64,000 nt of DNA from Globisporangium splendens (Eukaryota > Oomycota > Peronosporomycetes > Pythiales > Pythiaceae), in the NCBI GenBank assembly GCA_006386115.1, contig VFIW01000031.1, positions 310,001-374,000 on the forward strand, written 5' to 3'. A model generated the notes under the pieces. It had not been told where the DNA came from. It did not search any database and saw only the letters and a list, made by a program, of their open reading frames with translations. Both the position numbers and the translations under genes were made by a program. This document shows positions 41,698 to 53,138 of the stretch, one piece after another; position 1 is the stretch's first letter; each line of letters begins with the position of its first letter.

Positions 41698-43761
41698 TCA
41701 CAACTCGTCCACCTTTGGCAGATCCTTGCCGGCAACGACGCGCGCAAATGGGAACGGCCCGACGAAATCGTAGTGGTTCTGGTGGCGCGTCGAGTGCATA
41801 ATGTCCGTGTAGTCCAGCTCCGGGAAATGGCGCTCGTTGGACACGTATGACTGCGGGTACCACTTGACCTCAAAATTGTTGACGTAAAAGTTGCCAAACT
41901 GACTGTTGTACTGCTTCTGGACTTCGTACGGGTAGAAGTAGTGGCCGCACACATCTGGGTCGTTCGGCAAGATCTCGTCGTCGACAGGGGACAAAACGTA
42001 CGCGATTTGCTGCACGAGAAGCGGCGGCAAGCAGATCTCGCTCGCATTCTTCGAGACCGTGTTGTACTCGTAGAGGCACAGGATCTGCATGCGGTCGCCG
42101 TACTCGGTCATGTTGCGCGCAAAGTACGTGATGTTCTTGTCCTCCAGGCAGTAGCTTGGGTCCGTGCAGCGCAAGTGGAGCGGCTGGAAGTTGGTCTTGG
42201 CGTACAGCTCCGTCTCCTCGGACAGGCACGACTCGATGCCTTCCTTGAACTCACCCACCTCGGAGCGCGACAACGGCAATGGCACCTTCACGCCCGAATC
42301 GCCATTGCGCAGGATCACTTCACCAAAGTCACCACACTGGTACCAGTTCTCTGGGTTGTGGCTGTTTGGGCACATGCGGCGCTCTTCCCAGTCGGACACT
42401 TCCTGCATCCACCACTTGGCCGTGTGGCTGCCACGCGCGTGGGTCGGACCAAGCTTTGGGTGCGTGCCATCCCACCACGAGTTCTTGAGGATGAAGCCAC
42501 CGGTGTAGCCCTGCGTGGTGCGGTAGAGATCGTTGTACCCGACGAGCGTCATCACGTGGCCACCTTCCGGCATCATGCTTGGCGTCGTGATGAACTCACC
42601 ATCCATGTTGTAGCTTTCTCTGCCCGTGATTGGGATGCAGCACGTCGTCTGCGGCATCTCAGCAGGGCACAACGTGCACTTTGGCGACGCCGGGTTGCAT
42701 CGTGGATCGTTCAGGAACTCGCCGACGCATGGATAAAAGTACGTCGCATACGGCGTCGCGGTCGTGAACGCCATGGCGTTACCATCACGCAGGAGCGCAC
42801 GCTTCACGGCGAGTTCGTCATAGTACGTGTCCATCTTCCGGATCGTGAGCTTCAGCGGGTTCGTCTTGCGCTTCTCAGGCGTCAGACCTTCACACAGCGT
42901 GTCATTGCCGTCGTCTGGGATATACGGGCACACTGCGTCAGGGAAAATCGAGTCCTTGAGCCCGTTCATCAAGTAGAAGAGCTCCCCAGACTCGCCACCC
43001 TCGGTCGAGTTTTTCCAGATCTGGTTGCCTGGGATCAGGCACGCGACCTGCTGAGGCGAACCTGGTGGTCCCGAGCAGAGACGCAGCACCTCGGCACCGT
43101 ACGCTTGCTCCGAGAGCGCGACGTACTCGTCTGGCTTTAGCCACCCGTTCTGGATACCCTGCGCGCGGTAGCTTTGCTCGAGCGTGCCGATCGTCGCAAA
43201 GTCCCAGCACGTGCCGCGGTTGTCCTGGGTCTTGAGTGGCGTCACGTGCTTGACGTGGAACTTGGGCGGGAGCTTGGACGACAGCGACGACGGCGAAAAG
43301 TGCGAGTGCGCGCTGTTGGAGATCGTCGCGCGGCTCTGCACCGCAGCGCTTTGCACGACCGCAGAGTGCATCGCTTGCCTGTGATACAGATGAATAAGCA
43401 CACGCGTGAGTATATCTCACTATAACACGCATCCAAGAAGCCAGACATAGACCCACAGTTGCCCCTGCATGAGCGCGATCATCTCCTGCTGCGCCTGGAG
43501 CGACGACTGCACGTTGACGCAGTAGCCGACGCCCGCGAGGCTGATCACGGCGCTAATCGCGATCTTCCCCCACGCGCGCAGCGAGCCCGCCGATCGGCGC
43601 GGGACGTCCGAGGGACCAAGGAACGCGTCGTCTTCATACGCGTAGCCTGTCAACATAGCATAACAGAGGAGAACTCACGTCAGAACCACCCAAATGATGA
43701 CAAAGAAACAAAGGAGAGACGTACCGAGAGTGCCGTAGCTGTTGCTGCGCGGCGGCGACAT
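41698..43761 (-). CDS. Membrane-anchored papain-like (C1) cysteine protease
   Basis: Exon 1 is 43761-43725 (MSPPRSNSYGTL), intron 43724-43647 (78 nt, GT-AG, phase 1). Exon 2 starts at 43646 and encodes a short Asp/Glu head and one membrane segment (IAISAVISLAGVGYCV), so type II topology is likely. A second intron lies between about 43445 and 43346; its acceptor is uncertain (CAG before SRATIS at phase 0 fits best). The last exon ends at 41698. Papain motifs: QDNRGTCWDFA with nucleophile Cys, GGHVMTLVGYND with His, and FILKNSWWDG with Asn. There is no I29-type inhibitory propeptide, and a Cys-rich extension of about 200 residues follows the active site. Substrate unknown. Confidence 0.85.
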
Positions 43762-43847
43762 TCTGTCTGCTGCTGCTGCTTTTGCCGCTTGTGCGATGAA
43801 GAACTGCGGACGGTGGCGGCGGCAGCTGCGGCTGCGCTGGAGCGAGC

Positions 43848-43863
43848 AAATCTGCAAATGAGC
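43848..43863 (-). promoter_or_regulatory. Inr/FPR-like promoter motif of the protease gene
   Basis: Minus strand GCTCATTTGCAGATTT, close to GCTCATTYYNCAWTTT, about 87 nt before the ATG at 43761. A second copy of GCTCATTTGCAG occurs about 80 bp further upstream (near 43930-43942). Confidence 0.6.
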
Positions 43864-43942
43864 CGCTCGGAGTTGGGTTGGAAGGGGGAAGGCTGATTTA
43901 TGTGAGCAGCTCCTCACATACACTCATACAAGCTGCAAATGA

Positions 43943-44823
43943 GCCGAACCAGATGGAAACGGGTGGCGATCAGTTTCACCACTTTGAAGCATCCTGATCA
44001 AATTCAACAGAGTTGTTGCGGTGAATGGGTTTGTAAAGGTACTCGAATCATGACAACATTGAAGAATGTATAGATAGAATATTGATTGCTAGTGAACATA
44101 AATAAATAGATCGGTGTCAATGGAAGGGAGTGAGAGCAACACAAGATCTATCGCTTCTCGCACAAAGACGTAACGTCGGAAACCACGAACCTATGGACTG
44201 TCATACTTTCAATTGAAGCTGCAACGGATGCATGCTTGTGTGACTCTCTTGCTGATACAATATACCTGCCAAATAGCTTATATGATCCTCCTGCGTGTGT
44301 GGTAACAGAAAGTGCGGATCAGTGATCCAAAATGTATCATGCCAACATTCTGCACCACCATGGCGCAATGACACACACCGCCAACTTCCACGCATCATGC
44401 CATTCTCTCTTCGTCTGCTTCCATTTCCAAAGCACCATTTGCAATCGCGACTCCGTCGATCCGGCATTGTGGCCAAGTTCGTCAGGACATCTACGCATCA
44501 TTAGGGACTGGCATCGTCACAGCCAGATCAACAAGCTGTCAAGGTGCATGCAACCTAGGTCTTCGTTCGACCCGACCTCATTGCTGTACTTCCGCAAACA
44601 ATATCTAGTCCTTGAGAACCAATCCTGTGGCAAAAGTTTCACAGTGTTGAAAGGTGTGCAGTATATATTTATGATAAGTGTTTCTGTGTTTTCTCTCTCA
44701 GGTTTAGAAAAGAAAATGCATGTCGACTCGCACTGTGCTCGCGCTTTCGACAGGCACGTTCGCAGTGCAACTCGACGGTGGACAAGAGCGCGTCTGGTGT
44801 GGTGAGTTTTGCTGGCTGCTGGT
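43943..44823. other. Intergenic stretch between protease promoter and the FGAM synthase 3' end
   Basis: About 880 bp. A short plus-strand frame starting MSTRTVLALSTGTFAV at 44720 is followed by a GTGAGT that could be a 5' splice site, but it overlaps the 3' side of the purine gene and has no recognisable continuation. Nothing else is supported. Confidence 0.4.
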
Positions 44824-47800
44824 TTACTGCTCGCAGAAGGTCTTGGCGTTCTGGAACAAGCGCAACCATGGGCTCGCCTCGAGGGCTTCGAACTCCTTTG
44901 GCATCCATGGCCACTGCCACTTGAGGTAGCAGCGCTCTGGGTGCGGCATCATGCACATGTGACGGCCGTCAACGGACACAAGACCCGCGATACCGTTTGG
45001 CGAGCCGTTCGGGTTGAAAGGGTACTCCTCGGTCACGGCGTTCGCATCGTCGACGTATCGGATCGGCGCCATGTCGTTGTCCAAGAACGCTTGCTTGATC
45101 TTTGGGTGGCTGAAGTGCGCGCGACCTTCGCCGTGGGACACCCACACACCGAGCGACGTGCCTTCCATGCCCTGGAGCAACACAGAGTTCGACTTTTGGA
45201 TCTGCACCGACACGAAACGCGACTCGTGGCGACCCGACTCGTTGTGCACGAAGCGTGGCGTAGCCGACACCTGGGTCTCTTGCTCCAAAGCCTCAGCGTT
45301 TGGTGGGTTCACCCAGCCAAGCAGCGACATCAGCTGGCAACCGTTGCACAAACCAAGACTGAACGTGTCCTTGCGGTCCTTGAACGCTGTGAACTGTTTC
45401 AGCACATTCTCGTGGTACTTGACGACACCAGCCCAGCCCTTGGCTGAACCCATGACATCGGCAAACGAAAAGCCACCAACGAAGGCGATACCACGGAAGC
45501 GCTCATCGATAGCCACGCGACCCGCGACGAGATCCGACATGATCACATCCCAGACTTCGAAACCCGCAGCGTGGAAAGCCGAAATCATTTCGCGCTCACC
45601 ATTGCTGCCTTCTTCACGCAAAACGGCCACACGGTGCTGGTTGCGCGTGCTGAGCTGACGCTCTGGGGTTGGCGCTGGCGCAAACGTCGCTTTCCAGGTA
45701 GGACCCGCACGGGTGCGCAGCGAGCGCTGTTCCTGCGCGACGCAGTCTGGGTTGCACTGCTTCTTTTCGAGCTCGAAACTCGTGGCTTCCCAGACATCAC
45801 GCAAGTCGACCATCTGGTCCTGGACAGCGGCTTGGCCGTTCACACGGATCTTGATCTCGCCGTCGGTCGTGACCTTGCCGAGCTTGGTCAATGGCACCTT
45901 GTGCTCGCTGAAGATCGCTTCCAAGTCCGTCGCCACTTGACCCGCTGCGACCTGGAAAACCAAACCGAGTTCCTCCGAGAACAGCGCGTGGAGCACATCC
46001 TTCGTCGAGAGCTTCTCGTCAGCCTTCTTCAAGGAGAATGGCACGTCGACGTCAATACCGCAGTTGCCCGCAAACGCCATCTCCAAGAGCGAGACGACAA
46101 GACCACCGTCGCTACGATCGTGACCAGCGAGGATAAGGTCCTTCTTGATCGACGCCTGGGTCGCGTTGAATGCATTCTTGAGCAACGCCGCATCTTCGAC
46201 ATCTGGCGACGCGTTGCCGAGTTGGTTGTACACTTGCGCCAAAGCCGAACCACCGAGACGGTTCTGACCCTTGCCGATATCCACGTAGTACAACAGCGAG
46301 TCCGCGACGTGGGTCTTCAAGTCTGGAGTCACGGTCTTCTCGACGTCGTCACAAGCAGCGTACATCGTGATCACGAGCGTGCCAGGCGCCTTCACGTCCT
46401 TCTTGTTGACCTTGGCCGCCATGGAGAGCGAGTCCTTGCCACCATCGACCGAGACGCCGACTTCCTTCATGAACGTCGTCATAGCCTCACAACACTCGTA
46501 CATACGCGCCGCCTCACCAGGGAGCTTGGCCGCCCACATCCAGTTGGCTGAGCACTTGCAGTCGTCCAGGCCACGACGCGCGAGCGACGCCCACACCAAG
46601 TTGGTCAGCGACTCACCAACACTCAAGCGAGCCATCGCGCCAGGGTTCAACAGACCCTTCACTGGTTGCTCACCACACGCGCTGGCGACTCCAGGCACTT
46701 TGCCGTTGCTGGCGTCGCTGGCAAAGTGTGTCTGCGCCACGACGGCGCAGTTGGCAAGCGGCAATTGCAGTGGCCCGACGGTTTGCTGCTGCGCGACCAA
46801 GCCACTGACACTACGATCGACCTTGGACGTCAGGAATCGCTTCGAGCCGACCGACACCAAGCGCAGCACGCGGTCAAGCGCATCGCGCAGCGTCAAGTCC
46901 GCTGGCAACGACAGCTCCTTCAACGTCTCCGTCGCCTTCTTGTCCGTGAACGTCTTCTGCGGCATTTTGCCAAGCACCAGGTCCAAATCCAAATCGAATG
47001 GCGTCGAATCGTCTTCCGAGTCGTGGAGCACGACACGGCCATCGCCACTCACTTGACCCAAAAGCGCGTATGGACAGTTCTCACGCACACAGATCTTGTG
47101 GAACAAATCGGCGTCTTCCGGACGCAGCAAGAGCGCGTTGTTTTCTTGGTACTCGGCACCCCAGATCTCCAAGACAGACAACGTTTCGTCACCGACAAGG
47201 AGCTTGCGCACCTCGTAGCGCGCACCACCGCGGTTCGCGTCACCAGGCTTCGAGTTCGGCACTTCAACGATCTCCTTGAGCACATTGCCGTTGCCACCAG
47301 CACCCTGGTCGTGGATCGACACAATCGGGTTCTTGTCGCCGAGCTCAATGCATGCGCGGATGACCTTGTTCATCTTGTTCTCCATCTCGGCATCACCACG
47401 TTGCACGGCGTTGAAGTCCAATTCGGCCGTCTTGGCGTCCTGGATACGACTCGACGCGGCGCCACCACCCATACCGATGCGATACGCTGGTCCACCGACC
47501 TTGACGACCCACATCTTGATCTCCGGGTCGCCCTTGGTGCAGTGGCGACCGTCAAGTTGACCGAGACCCGCGGAAAACATAATCGGTTTGATGTACTCGC
47601 GACGCTCGCCATCAGGGAGCACCATGCCGAACGAACGCGTGAAGCCTGTCACGACTGGTTCGCCAAACTTGTTACCGTAGTCCGAGGCACCGTTCGAAGC
47701 CTGCACCAAGATATCACGAGGGTGCGCGAGGTTCGATGGGTATTCGAGCTTGGCGTCTTCCCACGGCAACGTGTAGCCGTCCAAGTGCAAGTTGCCGACC

Positions 47801-48966
47801 GAGTACGCACTCACACCGGCGACGACATGCGCACCACGGCCCGTGGCCTGGACATCACGGATACGACCACCAGTACCGGTTTCGGCACCAGGGAATGGCG
47901 CGACACCCGAAGGAAAGTTGTGCGTCTCAGCCGTCAACAAAACGTGGCTCTCGAGAGTCTTCTCTTCAATCGGCGAAGGTTCTCCAGCGTTCTTTGGACC
48001 GACGGTCAAGATCTTGGAACCGTGGATCACCGACGAGTTGTCGTGGAACGCAATGACACTGTTCTGCTTCGCAGACTCGGTTAAAGTCGACTTGACCATC
48101 TGGAAGAGCGTCTGCGGCATCTCAACACCGTCGACGACGATCTTGCCGCCAAAAAACCAGTGACGCGAGTGCTCCGAGTTACTTTGGCCCATGTCGAAGC
48201 ACTCGACGTCTGTTGGGTCGCGCTGGAGCTTCTCCTTGAACAGCTTGAGGTAGTACTCGAGATCCCAGTCGTCAAAGCCCAATCCGATCTCGTCGTTGAT
48301 CTCCTTGAGCGCGTCGATGCCGCGTTCCATGATCGGGATCTTGCGCACCGGTTGCACACTCTTGCCGTGCCAGAAGTTCGTCAATGGCGTCGGGTACACT
48401 TCCTGGGTCATGCGGTCGCACTCGCGGCTGAGCAGCGCAGTCTGTAGTGCTTCACCCGCAGTGCCATCCGTGCTGGTGCTCGAGTAGCGAATCAAGTAGC
48501 GCGTCGCGCGCTCAATGCGCTTGATGCTCTTGATACCGCACGCGTGACAGATCGCAACAGCGTTACTGGACCACGCGGTCGAGAAGTTCATGCGCGGACC
48601 GACTTCAACGAGCCACTGCGTGGTGGTCGCGGGACCCTTGAACGCCGACTGCGCGTCGCTCAGAAACGACACGTCGGCGCGTGTCTGCTGCGGCTCGAAG
48701 GTCTCGCTGAGCAGCCACTGGAGCGTGTTCTGCTCCTTGTCGCTGAGCGCGGCGTAGACGCCTGAGCCCTTGGGCGCCACCTCGTGGGTCTCGACGTAGA
48801 AGCAGTACTCGGTCTCGAGCGACTCGATCGTGACACCCGCCTTGGCGACCTGCGCGCTCAGGAACGCGCGCAGCGTGTGCGCCGCGTGCGCCGTGAACGC
48901 CGGCGTGCGGTAGAAGCGCAGCAGCGCGCCATGCGCCGTCTTTTGCTTCTTGTCGACGGCCGCCAT
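44824..48966 (-). CDS. PFAS: Phosphoribosylformylglycinamidine synthase (FGAM synthase), EC 6.3.5.3
   Basis: Single exon, 1,380 residues, the usual size of the large eukaryotic/proteobacterial fused enzyme. It converts FGAR, glutamine and ATP into FGAM, the fourth step of de novo purine synthesis, in the cytosol. Visible parts: N-terminal domain, linker with GLGFDDWDLEYYLKLF and MGQSNSEHSRHWFF, two AIRS-type synthetase halves (HNFPSGVAPFPGAETGTGG, SIHDQGAGGNGN, DGGKDSLSMAA, HDRSDGGL), and a C-terminal class I glutamine amidotransferase with nucleophile C1207 in LGLCNGCQL and catalytic His (about 1342) in MMPHPERC. The start is supported by the Inr motif 60 nt upstream. The fusion is typical for eukaryotes. 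Confidence 0.97.
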   Translation of the reverse strand: MAAVDKKQKTAHGALLRFYRTPAFTAHAAHTLRAFLSAQVAKAGVTIESLETEYCFYVETHEVAPKGSGVYAALSDKEQNTLQWLLSETFEPQQTRADVSFLSDAQSAFKGPATTTQWLVEVGPRMNFSTAWSSNAVAICHACGIKSIKRIERATRYLIRYSSTSTDGTAGEALQTALLSRECDRMTQEVYPTPLTNFWHGKSVQPVRKIPIMERGIDALKEINDEIGLGFDDWDLEYYLKLFKEKLQRDPTDVECFDMGQSNSEHSRHWFFGGKIVVDGVEMPQTLFQMVKSTLTESAKQNSVIAFHDNSSVIHGSKILTVGPKNAGEPSPIEEKTLESHVLLTAETHNFPSGVAPFPGAETGTGGRIRDVQATGRGAHVVAGVSAYSVGNLHLDGYTLPWEDAKLEYPSNLAHPRDILVQASNGASDYGNKFGEPVVTGFTRSFGMVLPDGERREYIKPIMFSAGLGQLDGRHCTKGDPEIKMWVVKVGGPAYRIGMGGGAASSRIQDAKTAELDFNAVQRGDAEMENKMNKVIRACIELGDKNPIVSIHDQGAGGNGNVLKEIVEVPNSKPGDANRGGARYEVRKLLVGDETLSVLEIWGAEYQENNALLLRPEDADLFHKICVRENCPYALLGQVSGDGRVVLHDSEDDSTPFDLDLDLVLGKMPQKTFTDKKATETLKELSLPADLTLRDALDRVLRLVSVGSKRFLTSKVDRSVSGLVAQQQTVGPLQLPLANCAVVAQTHFASDASNGKVPGVASACGEQPVKGLLNPGAMARLSVGESLTNLVWASLARRGLDDCKCSANWMWAAKLPGEAARMYECCEAMTTFMKEVGVSVDGGKDSLSMAAKVNKKDVKAPGTLVITMYAACDDVEKTVTPDLKTHVADSLLYYVDIGKGQNRLGGSALAQVYNQLGNASPDVEDAALLKNAFNATQASIKKDLILAGHDRSDGGLVVSLLEMAFAGNCGIDVDVPFSLKKADEKLSTKDVLHALFSEELGLVFQVAAGQVATDLEAIFSEHKVPLTKLGKVTTDGEIKIRVNGQAAVQDQMVDLRDVWEATSFELEKKQCNPDCVAQEQRSLRTRAGPTWKATFAPAPTPERQLSTRNQHRVAVLREEGSNGEREMISAFHAAGFEVWDVIMSDLVAGRVAIDERFRGIAFVGGFSFADVMGSAKGWAGVVKYHENVLKQFTAFKDRKDTFSLGLCNGCQLMSLLGWVNPPNAEALEQETQVSATPRFVHNESGRHESRFVSVQIQKSNSVLLQGMEGTSLGVWVSHGEGRAHFSHPKIKQAFLDNDMAPIRYVDDANAVTEEYPFNPNGSPNGIAGLVSVDGRHMCMMPHPERCYLKWQWPWMPKEFEALEASPWLRLFQNAKTFCEQ

Positions 48967-49018
48967 GGAGATCGGAGAGGGAGGGCGGGGGGAGCGGACG
49001 CGTGTGGCCGGACGAACG

Positions 49019-49036
49019 TTTTGCGGAATGACGCAT
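49019..49036 (-). promoter_or_regulatory. Inr/FPR-like core promoter of PFAS
   Basis: Minus strand GCGTCATTCCGCAAAACG, containing TCATTCCGCAAAA, close to CTCATTYYNCAWTTT; about 55-70 nt before the ATG at 48966. Confidence 0.6.
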
Positions 49037-49946
49037 CAGGAGCAAGCGAGCGAGCGAGCGGATCCATTCGTGTGGTGCGTGTGCTGGCGGTTCAACATCC
49101 GCCCATGTCGAAGTGTGCAGGGGTGTTTTAAACAGCGGACGAACTTCGACATGCTCCCCTTGCGTCCACCCACGTCCGCCCACCTTCAACGTAGTGGTGC
49201 TGGCTGGAGGGGAGAGTGTTTTAAACACCTGCGCTGGTTTATGGCAGGAAAAGGTGGTGGATGAGGTGAGGAACCCTTCCCCTTTGCACCCGCCAAAGAA
49301 CCACTGACAAATATGCTGGATGAGAGCTTTCTGGTGTGTGTGATGCACCATTGAGCTTTCTTTCGTGGTGGTGTGGCAAATTGGGGGCATGTGAGTGAGG
49401 TTCGTTTGCACATCAAGGACGCATCGACGTGTGGATTTCAGACCGCTGAATAGCTGGTCGCATTCGCTCCTGGCGTATCGCCATATCCGTGCTATTAGGA
49501 GACAGTGGGTGACGCTGATTTCCAGTGAGTGGCAAAGGGAAGGAGCAGAGCAACAGCATTCAAGCAGAAAAGGTTCCAGTGGGTTTAGAGGAGCTGCAGC
49601 ACTGTTCAATTGTTTGTTTGTTTTGTTTTTGTTTTTGTTTTTTTTCTGAAGAAAGAGTGAAGCTGCCACGCATGTTGATGTTGAAGACCTTGCGGAGACA
49701 CCAAAAACGAGCGAATCTCCATTTGGATCCGACAAGTGAGTGGCCAAGAGCTCACTTCAACATCTCCCCTATTTCAACCAATGACACTTCTACAAAACAT
49801 TTTCACCCAATAAATCATCTCAATGCAAAAATACACTATTTTTTACCAATCCAGCAAGCCGCGAAAATGTTGCGACAAGGACGCGCAACATAAAGCTTGA
49901 GATCCCCAATCACCAGAAAAACAACAGCATCATCTCCCAAGAGCTC
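49037..49946. other. Divergent intergenic region, PFAS / PTGES2-like gene
   Basis: About 900 bp of 5' flank shared by two divergent genes. A poly-T-rich run (TTTTGTTTTTGTTTTTG, about 49615-49648) is the main compositional feature. No gene recognised. Confidence 0.45.
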
Positions 49947-51082
49947 ATGATGCTACAGCGAAGTGTGCGCTCCGCGTCGGCGCTGCGTGCGGCGTCCAAG
50001 CGCGTCGCCGCCACCTCCAAGCGTCCGCTGAACGAAGCGACGCTCTTCTCGCGTGCGTCGTACTCCGTGACGCCTGCCGTTGTGTCCCCATTGCTGCAAA
50101 AGGTACGCACCAAAGTCCAACACACACATTTGAAAAGCGCATGCAAATGCTCACTTGTTGTTCCTTGCACAATCTAGACGCGCAATGTCGCGGGTGTTGT
50201 CGTGGCGGGAAGCACGACGGCCGTGTGCACGTATTGCTCGGCCGCTGCTCCTGCTGCCGCTCCTGTCGTGGAGGCGCCGCGCAGTCTGCCGAAAGTGACA
50301 CTCTACCAGTACGAGCCGTGTCCGTACTGCTGCAAGGTGAAGGCGGTGCTCGACTACCTGCGCATCCCGTACGACGTTGTTGAGGTGAACCCGCTGACGA
50401 AGAAGGAGACAAAGCCGCTGACCGACTACAAGAAGGTGCCTGTGTGCACGATCAACGACGAGGTCGTCGTGGACTCGTCGGCGATCATCTCGCGCCTGCG
50501 CGAACTCGTGCTTGACCCAAACGGGAACAAGAGCGAGGCAACGGGTGGCGTCTCGCTCGAAGAAGAGGAGAAATGGCGCAAGTGGGTCGACGAAAAACTG
50601 GTACGTTCGCTCTTGCCAGTTGGCAATTATATAATTGTGGACTCGTCTAATTCGTGGCTTTCTCATTTCGTTAGATCTTGTTGGCTCCTCCCAACATCTA
50701 CCGCACGTTCCCAGAATCGCTCCAGTCGTTTGACTATTGCCTCACCGAGGGCAAGTTCACGGCGACGGAGCGCTACATGTCCAAGTACGCTGGCGCCGTC
50801 GCGATGTACTTTATCGCGAAGAAGCTCAAGACCAAGTACGGCATCGAGGACGAGCGCAAAGCGTTGTACGAGGCCATCAACTCGTACGTGGACGCTGTTG
50901 GTGACCGCGATTTCCTCGGAGGCACGGAGCCCAACATGGCCGATCTGTCGGTGTTTGGCGTCGTGCGATCCGTCGCGGGACTGCAAACCTTTGACGATCT
51001 CATGCAACATACGTCTATTAAGCCATGGTTTACGAGAATGACCGAAAAGGTCGGTCCTACGACGCGCGTGAGCTCAGCCTAG
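49947..51082 (+). CDS. Prostaglandin E synthase 2-like protein (glutaredoxin fold plus GST C-domain)
   Basis: Three exons: 49947-50102, 50178-50600 and 50675-51082, with GT-AG introns of 75 and 74 nt, all phase 0; 328 residues. The first 45 residues are Arg/Ser/Ala-rich without acids (MMLQRSVRSASALRAASKR), a likely mitochondrial presequence. A thioredoxin/glutaredoxin fold follows with CPYC (YEPCPYCCKVKAVLDYLRIPY), then KVPVCTINDEVVVDSSAIIS (cis-Pro region). The third exon encodes a GST-like helical domain (PNMADLSVFGVVRSV). The order and motifs match PTGES2 of animals. In a water mould, isomerisation of PGH2 is not implied; a heme/glutathione-binding redox role is equally likely. Confidence 0.85.
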
Positions 51083-51296
51083 ACTTATCGGGCAGCCTCC
51101 AACTACAATAAGATACAGAGAAAGCATCAAACAGTTCACTCACCAACGTACCAACTCCGCGAATATGTAGATGATCGAATCCGAGGAGCAAGTGCTGGAC
51201 GTCGAAGACTTCACTTGCTAGTTAAAAAATGTCCAAAGCCGCCATCAAGGTCGAACATGATCCCCATTGTTGCTTGTTTTTGCTTGTCTTTTGTGT

Positions 51297-53061
51297 CTAT
51301 GGCTTGTTCTTTTGAAGACTGTGGTACGCCATGCCCGTGCCCGAGATGTTGTCGCCGAGTCCAGCAGTGTGGTCTGGTTTCTTGCACGCGAGCATCGGGA
51401 CGAGATGACACTGGAAATCCGCCTCGTGCCACGTGATGACTGGTGAGAACGGATCAATGCCGACTTTGAGGGATTGCTGCTTGCTCACAAGGATTTGGCG
51501 ACCCAGCAGCAACTCGACGCGTTCGGGATCGACTTCCATTTCCGCAGCAGGACGCATCGTTTGTGGGTTCGAGGTGTTCTTCCCGCACGCCAACTTGGAG
51601 CTCATCAGCGCACTTTGAATCAGCGCCGCTGTCGGGTCTTCCCACATGGTGTCTTGCTTCTGGCAGATGATGTGGAATTGCAGCGTGTGGAAGTGAATGC
51701 GACTCAGCTGAGCGAGAGCGAGCTGTTCCGCCGTGGCTTTCTTTCCTCCGCTGTCGTTGCCATTGTGTTGGAACGCCCTCTGAGCGCGTGCCGCGAATTG
51801 AATCACGTCATGGAGTTGTTCACTGATCTGCGCCACCGTGGGACGCGAATTTGTCGCCATGCCTTCTTCGCCAGTCACCAAGTAGTGGTGCAAGATGTAC
51901 AGCTCCTGTTCGTTGAGACCAATCGAGTCGACCCATGGAAGCACCAATCGCACCGTGTCATCGAAGAGCGTGAAGTCTGCATTGCATTGATACCACAAAC
52001 ATGGAGATATTAGACACAAACCACGTGTGCCAATCAACTAAATGAAAACGTTTAGACGTACCCGAGACAGCGGCAAACTCGTAATGCGACGGCACTTGCT
52101 TGAGAAATAGGTTCTGCAGCACTTCCGAGAGCTTCGTTAGGCGCGTGAGTCGGCGCTCTTCGTCCGTCTCGACTTCCATGAGCTGCAGCCCACCGATCAC
52201 GACGAGGTCTGGATGAAACGCATCCAGCGCTTGCTCGAATTCTTCAAGCACCGACAGCCGCGCGTTGTAGATGTCGTGGTTCAGGTAGTACCGGTTCGCG
52301 CGTGGGGTCACGTGGCCGCGGAATTCGTCGCCCTTGGCGTATTCAAGCACCAAATGCACATCTTCGTGCTCATGGTCCTCCAAGTGACCGACGAGCTGGA
52401 TGTTCGAGTTGAAGTGCTTGCGCATCTCCTTGCCGATGCCAGCACCGAGCAGCACGTCGCAGCCTTCCAATGCTGCGCGGTCCGCCATTGTCGCGGCATT
52501 ACCGCCGACTTTGTGCTTCACGCCGTCGATTTCGTTCGCGAACTTCACAACTTCCCGAAACTGTTCAGGTGACGACATACTCTGTTCCGCAGCAGCGCCG
52601 TTCGAGAAGTAGAACGCAAAGCTTTCCTGCAGATCGCGCAATGAGCCAATGCGCTCGTGGTGCTCTTTGTGGAGCACGCGGTCGTACACATCGCGCTTCT
52701 TGGTTTTCTTACTGTGACGGTGCGCGTGCGCGTCGAACTGCTCTTTCTCGACCTGCTGCACGCGACTCATGAGCTCCACGGCGCGCACCGAGACGTCCAG
52801 GTCAGCGCTGCAGCAAAACGCGAGCCGAGGCTTCCGAGGGGCTTCATCACCCGCAGCGGTATCTTCAACAGAGATCGAGCTCCGTGGCACTGTCTTGGTG
52901 GTCTCGAACACCAGCGACGCGATCAGCTGCTGCTGCTCGAGCGCGCTCAGCATCTCGGGTTTGGTCGGCAGCAGACTCGCGAAAAAGTCCGAGTAGAGCA
53001 CTGCGACGATGCAGACTGCGAGCGAGGCGCTCAGCGCGAACAACTGCGAGACGCTGTACAT
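51297..53061 (-). CDS. ADPGK: ADP-dependent glucokinase (ADPGK)
   Basis: Two exons on the minus strand, 53061-52062 and 51976-51297, with an 85-nt GT-AG intron (phase 1), giving 559 residues. The frame extends to a GTG at 53076, but ATG at 53061 directly precedes a hydrophobic leader (LFALSASLAVCIVAVLYS), a signal peptide or anchor as in animal ADPGK, which is in the ER. The enzyme phosphorylates glucose using ADP. Motifs: GGNAATMADRAALEGCDVLLG, DLVVIGGLQLME, NRYYLNHD and GLGDNISGTG near the C-terminus with the catalytic Asp (GxGD). It lies convergently 214 bp from the PTGES2-like gene. The family is patchy in eukaryotes. Confidence 0.92.
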
Positions 53062-53138
53062 CGTAGTAAGAGGCACAGAGAGAGAGAGATGGACAGTGGC
53101 TGTGGACGCGCGCCAGTGAGATGTGGAGAGCGGAGGCA

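Noticed and set aside
41941..43140. Plus-strand 399-codon open frame antisense to the papain-like protease
   Set aside because: Shadow of the protease gene; composition Arg/Val/His-biased and no family resemblance.
44720..44805. Short plus-strand frame MSTRTVLALSTGTFAV with a possible 5' splice site
   Set aside because: No continuing exon found; it runs into the 3' end of PFAS on the other strand.
46666..48084. Plus-strand 472-codon open frame antisense to PFAS
   Set aside because: It mirrors the codon pattern of the GC-rich PFAS gene, whose protein is unmistakable over its full length; the antisense product is Arg/His/Val-rich with no domain.
48605..49747. Minus-strand 380-codon frame running through the PFAS start region
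   Set aside because: Overlaps the PFAS 5' end in another frame and its promoter; low complexity, no domain.
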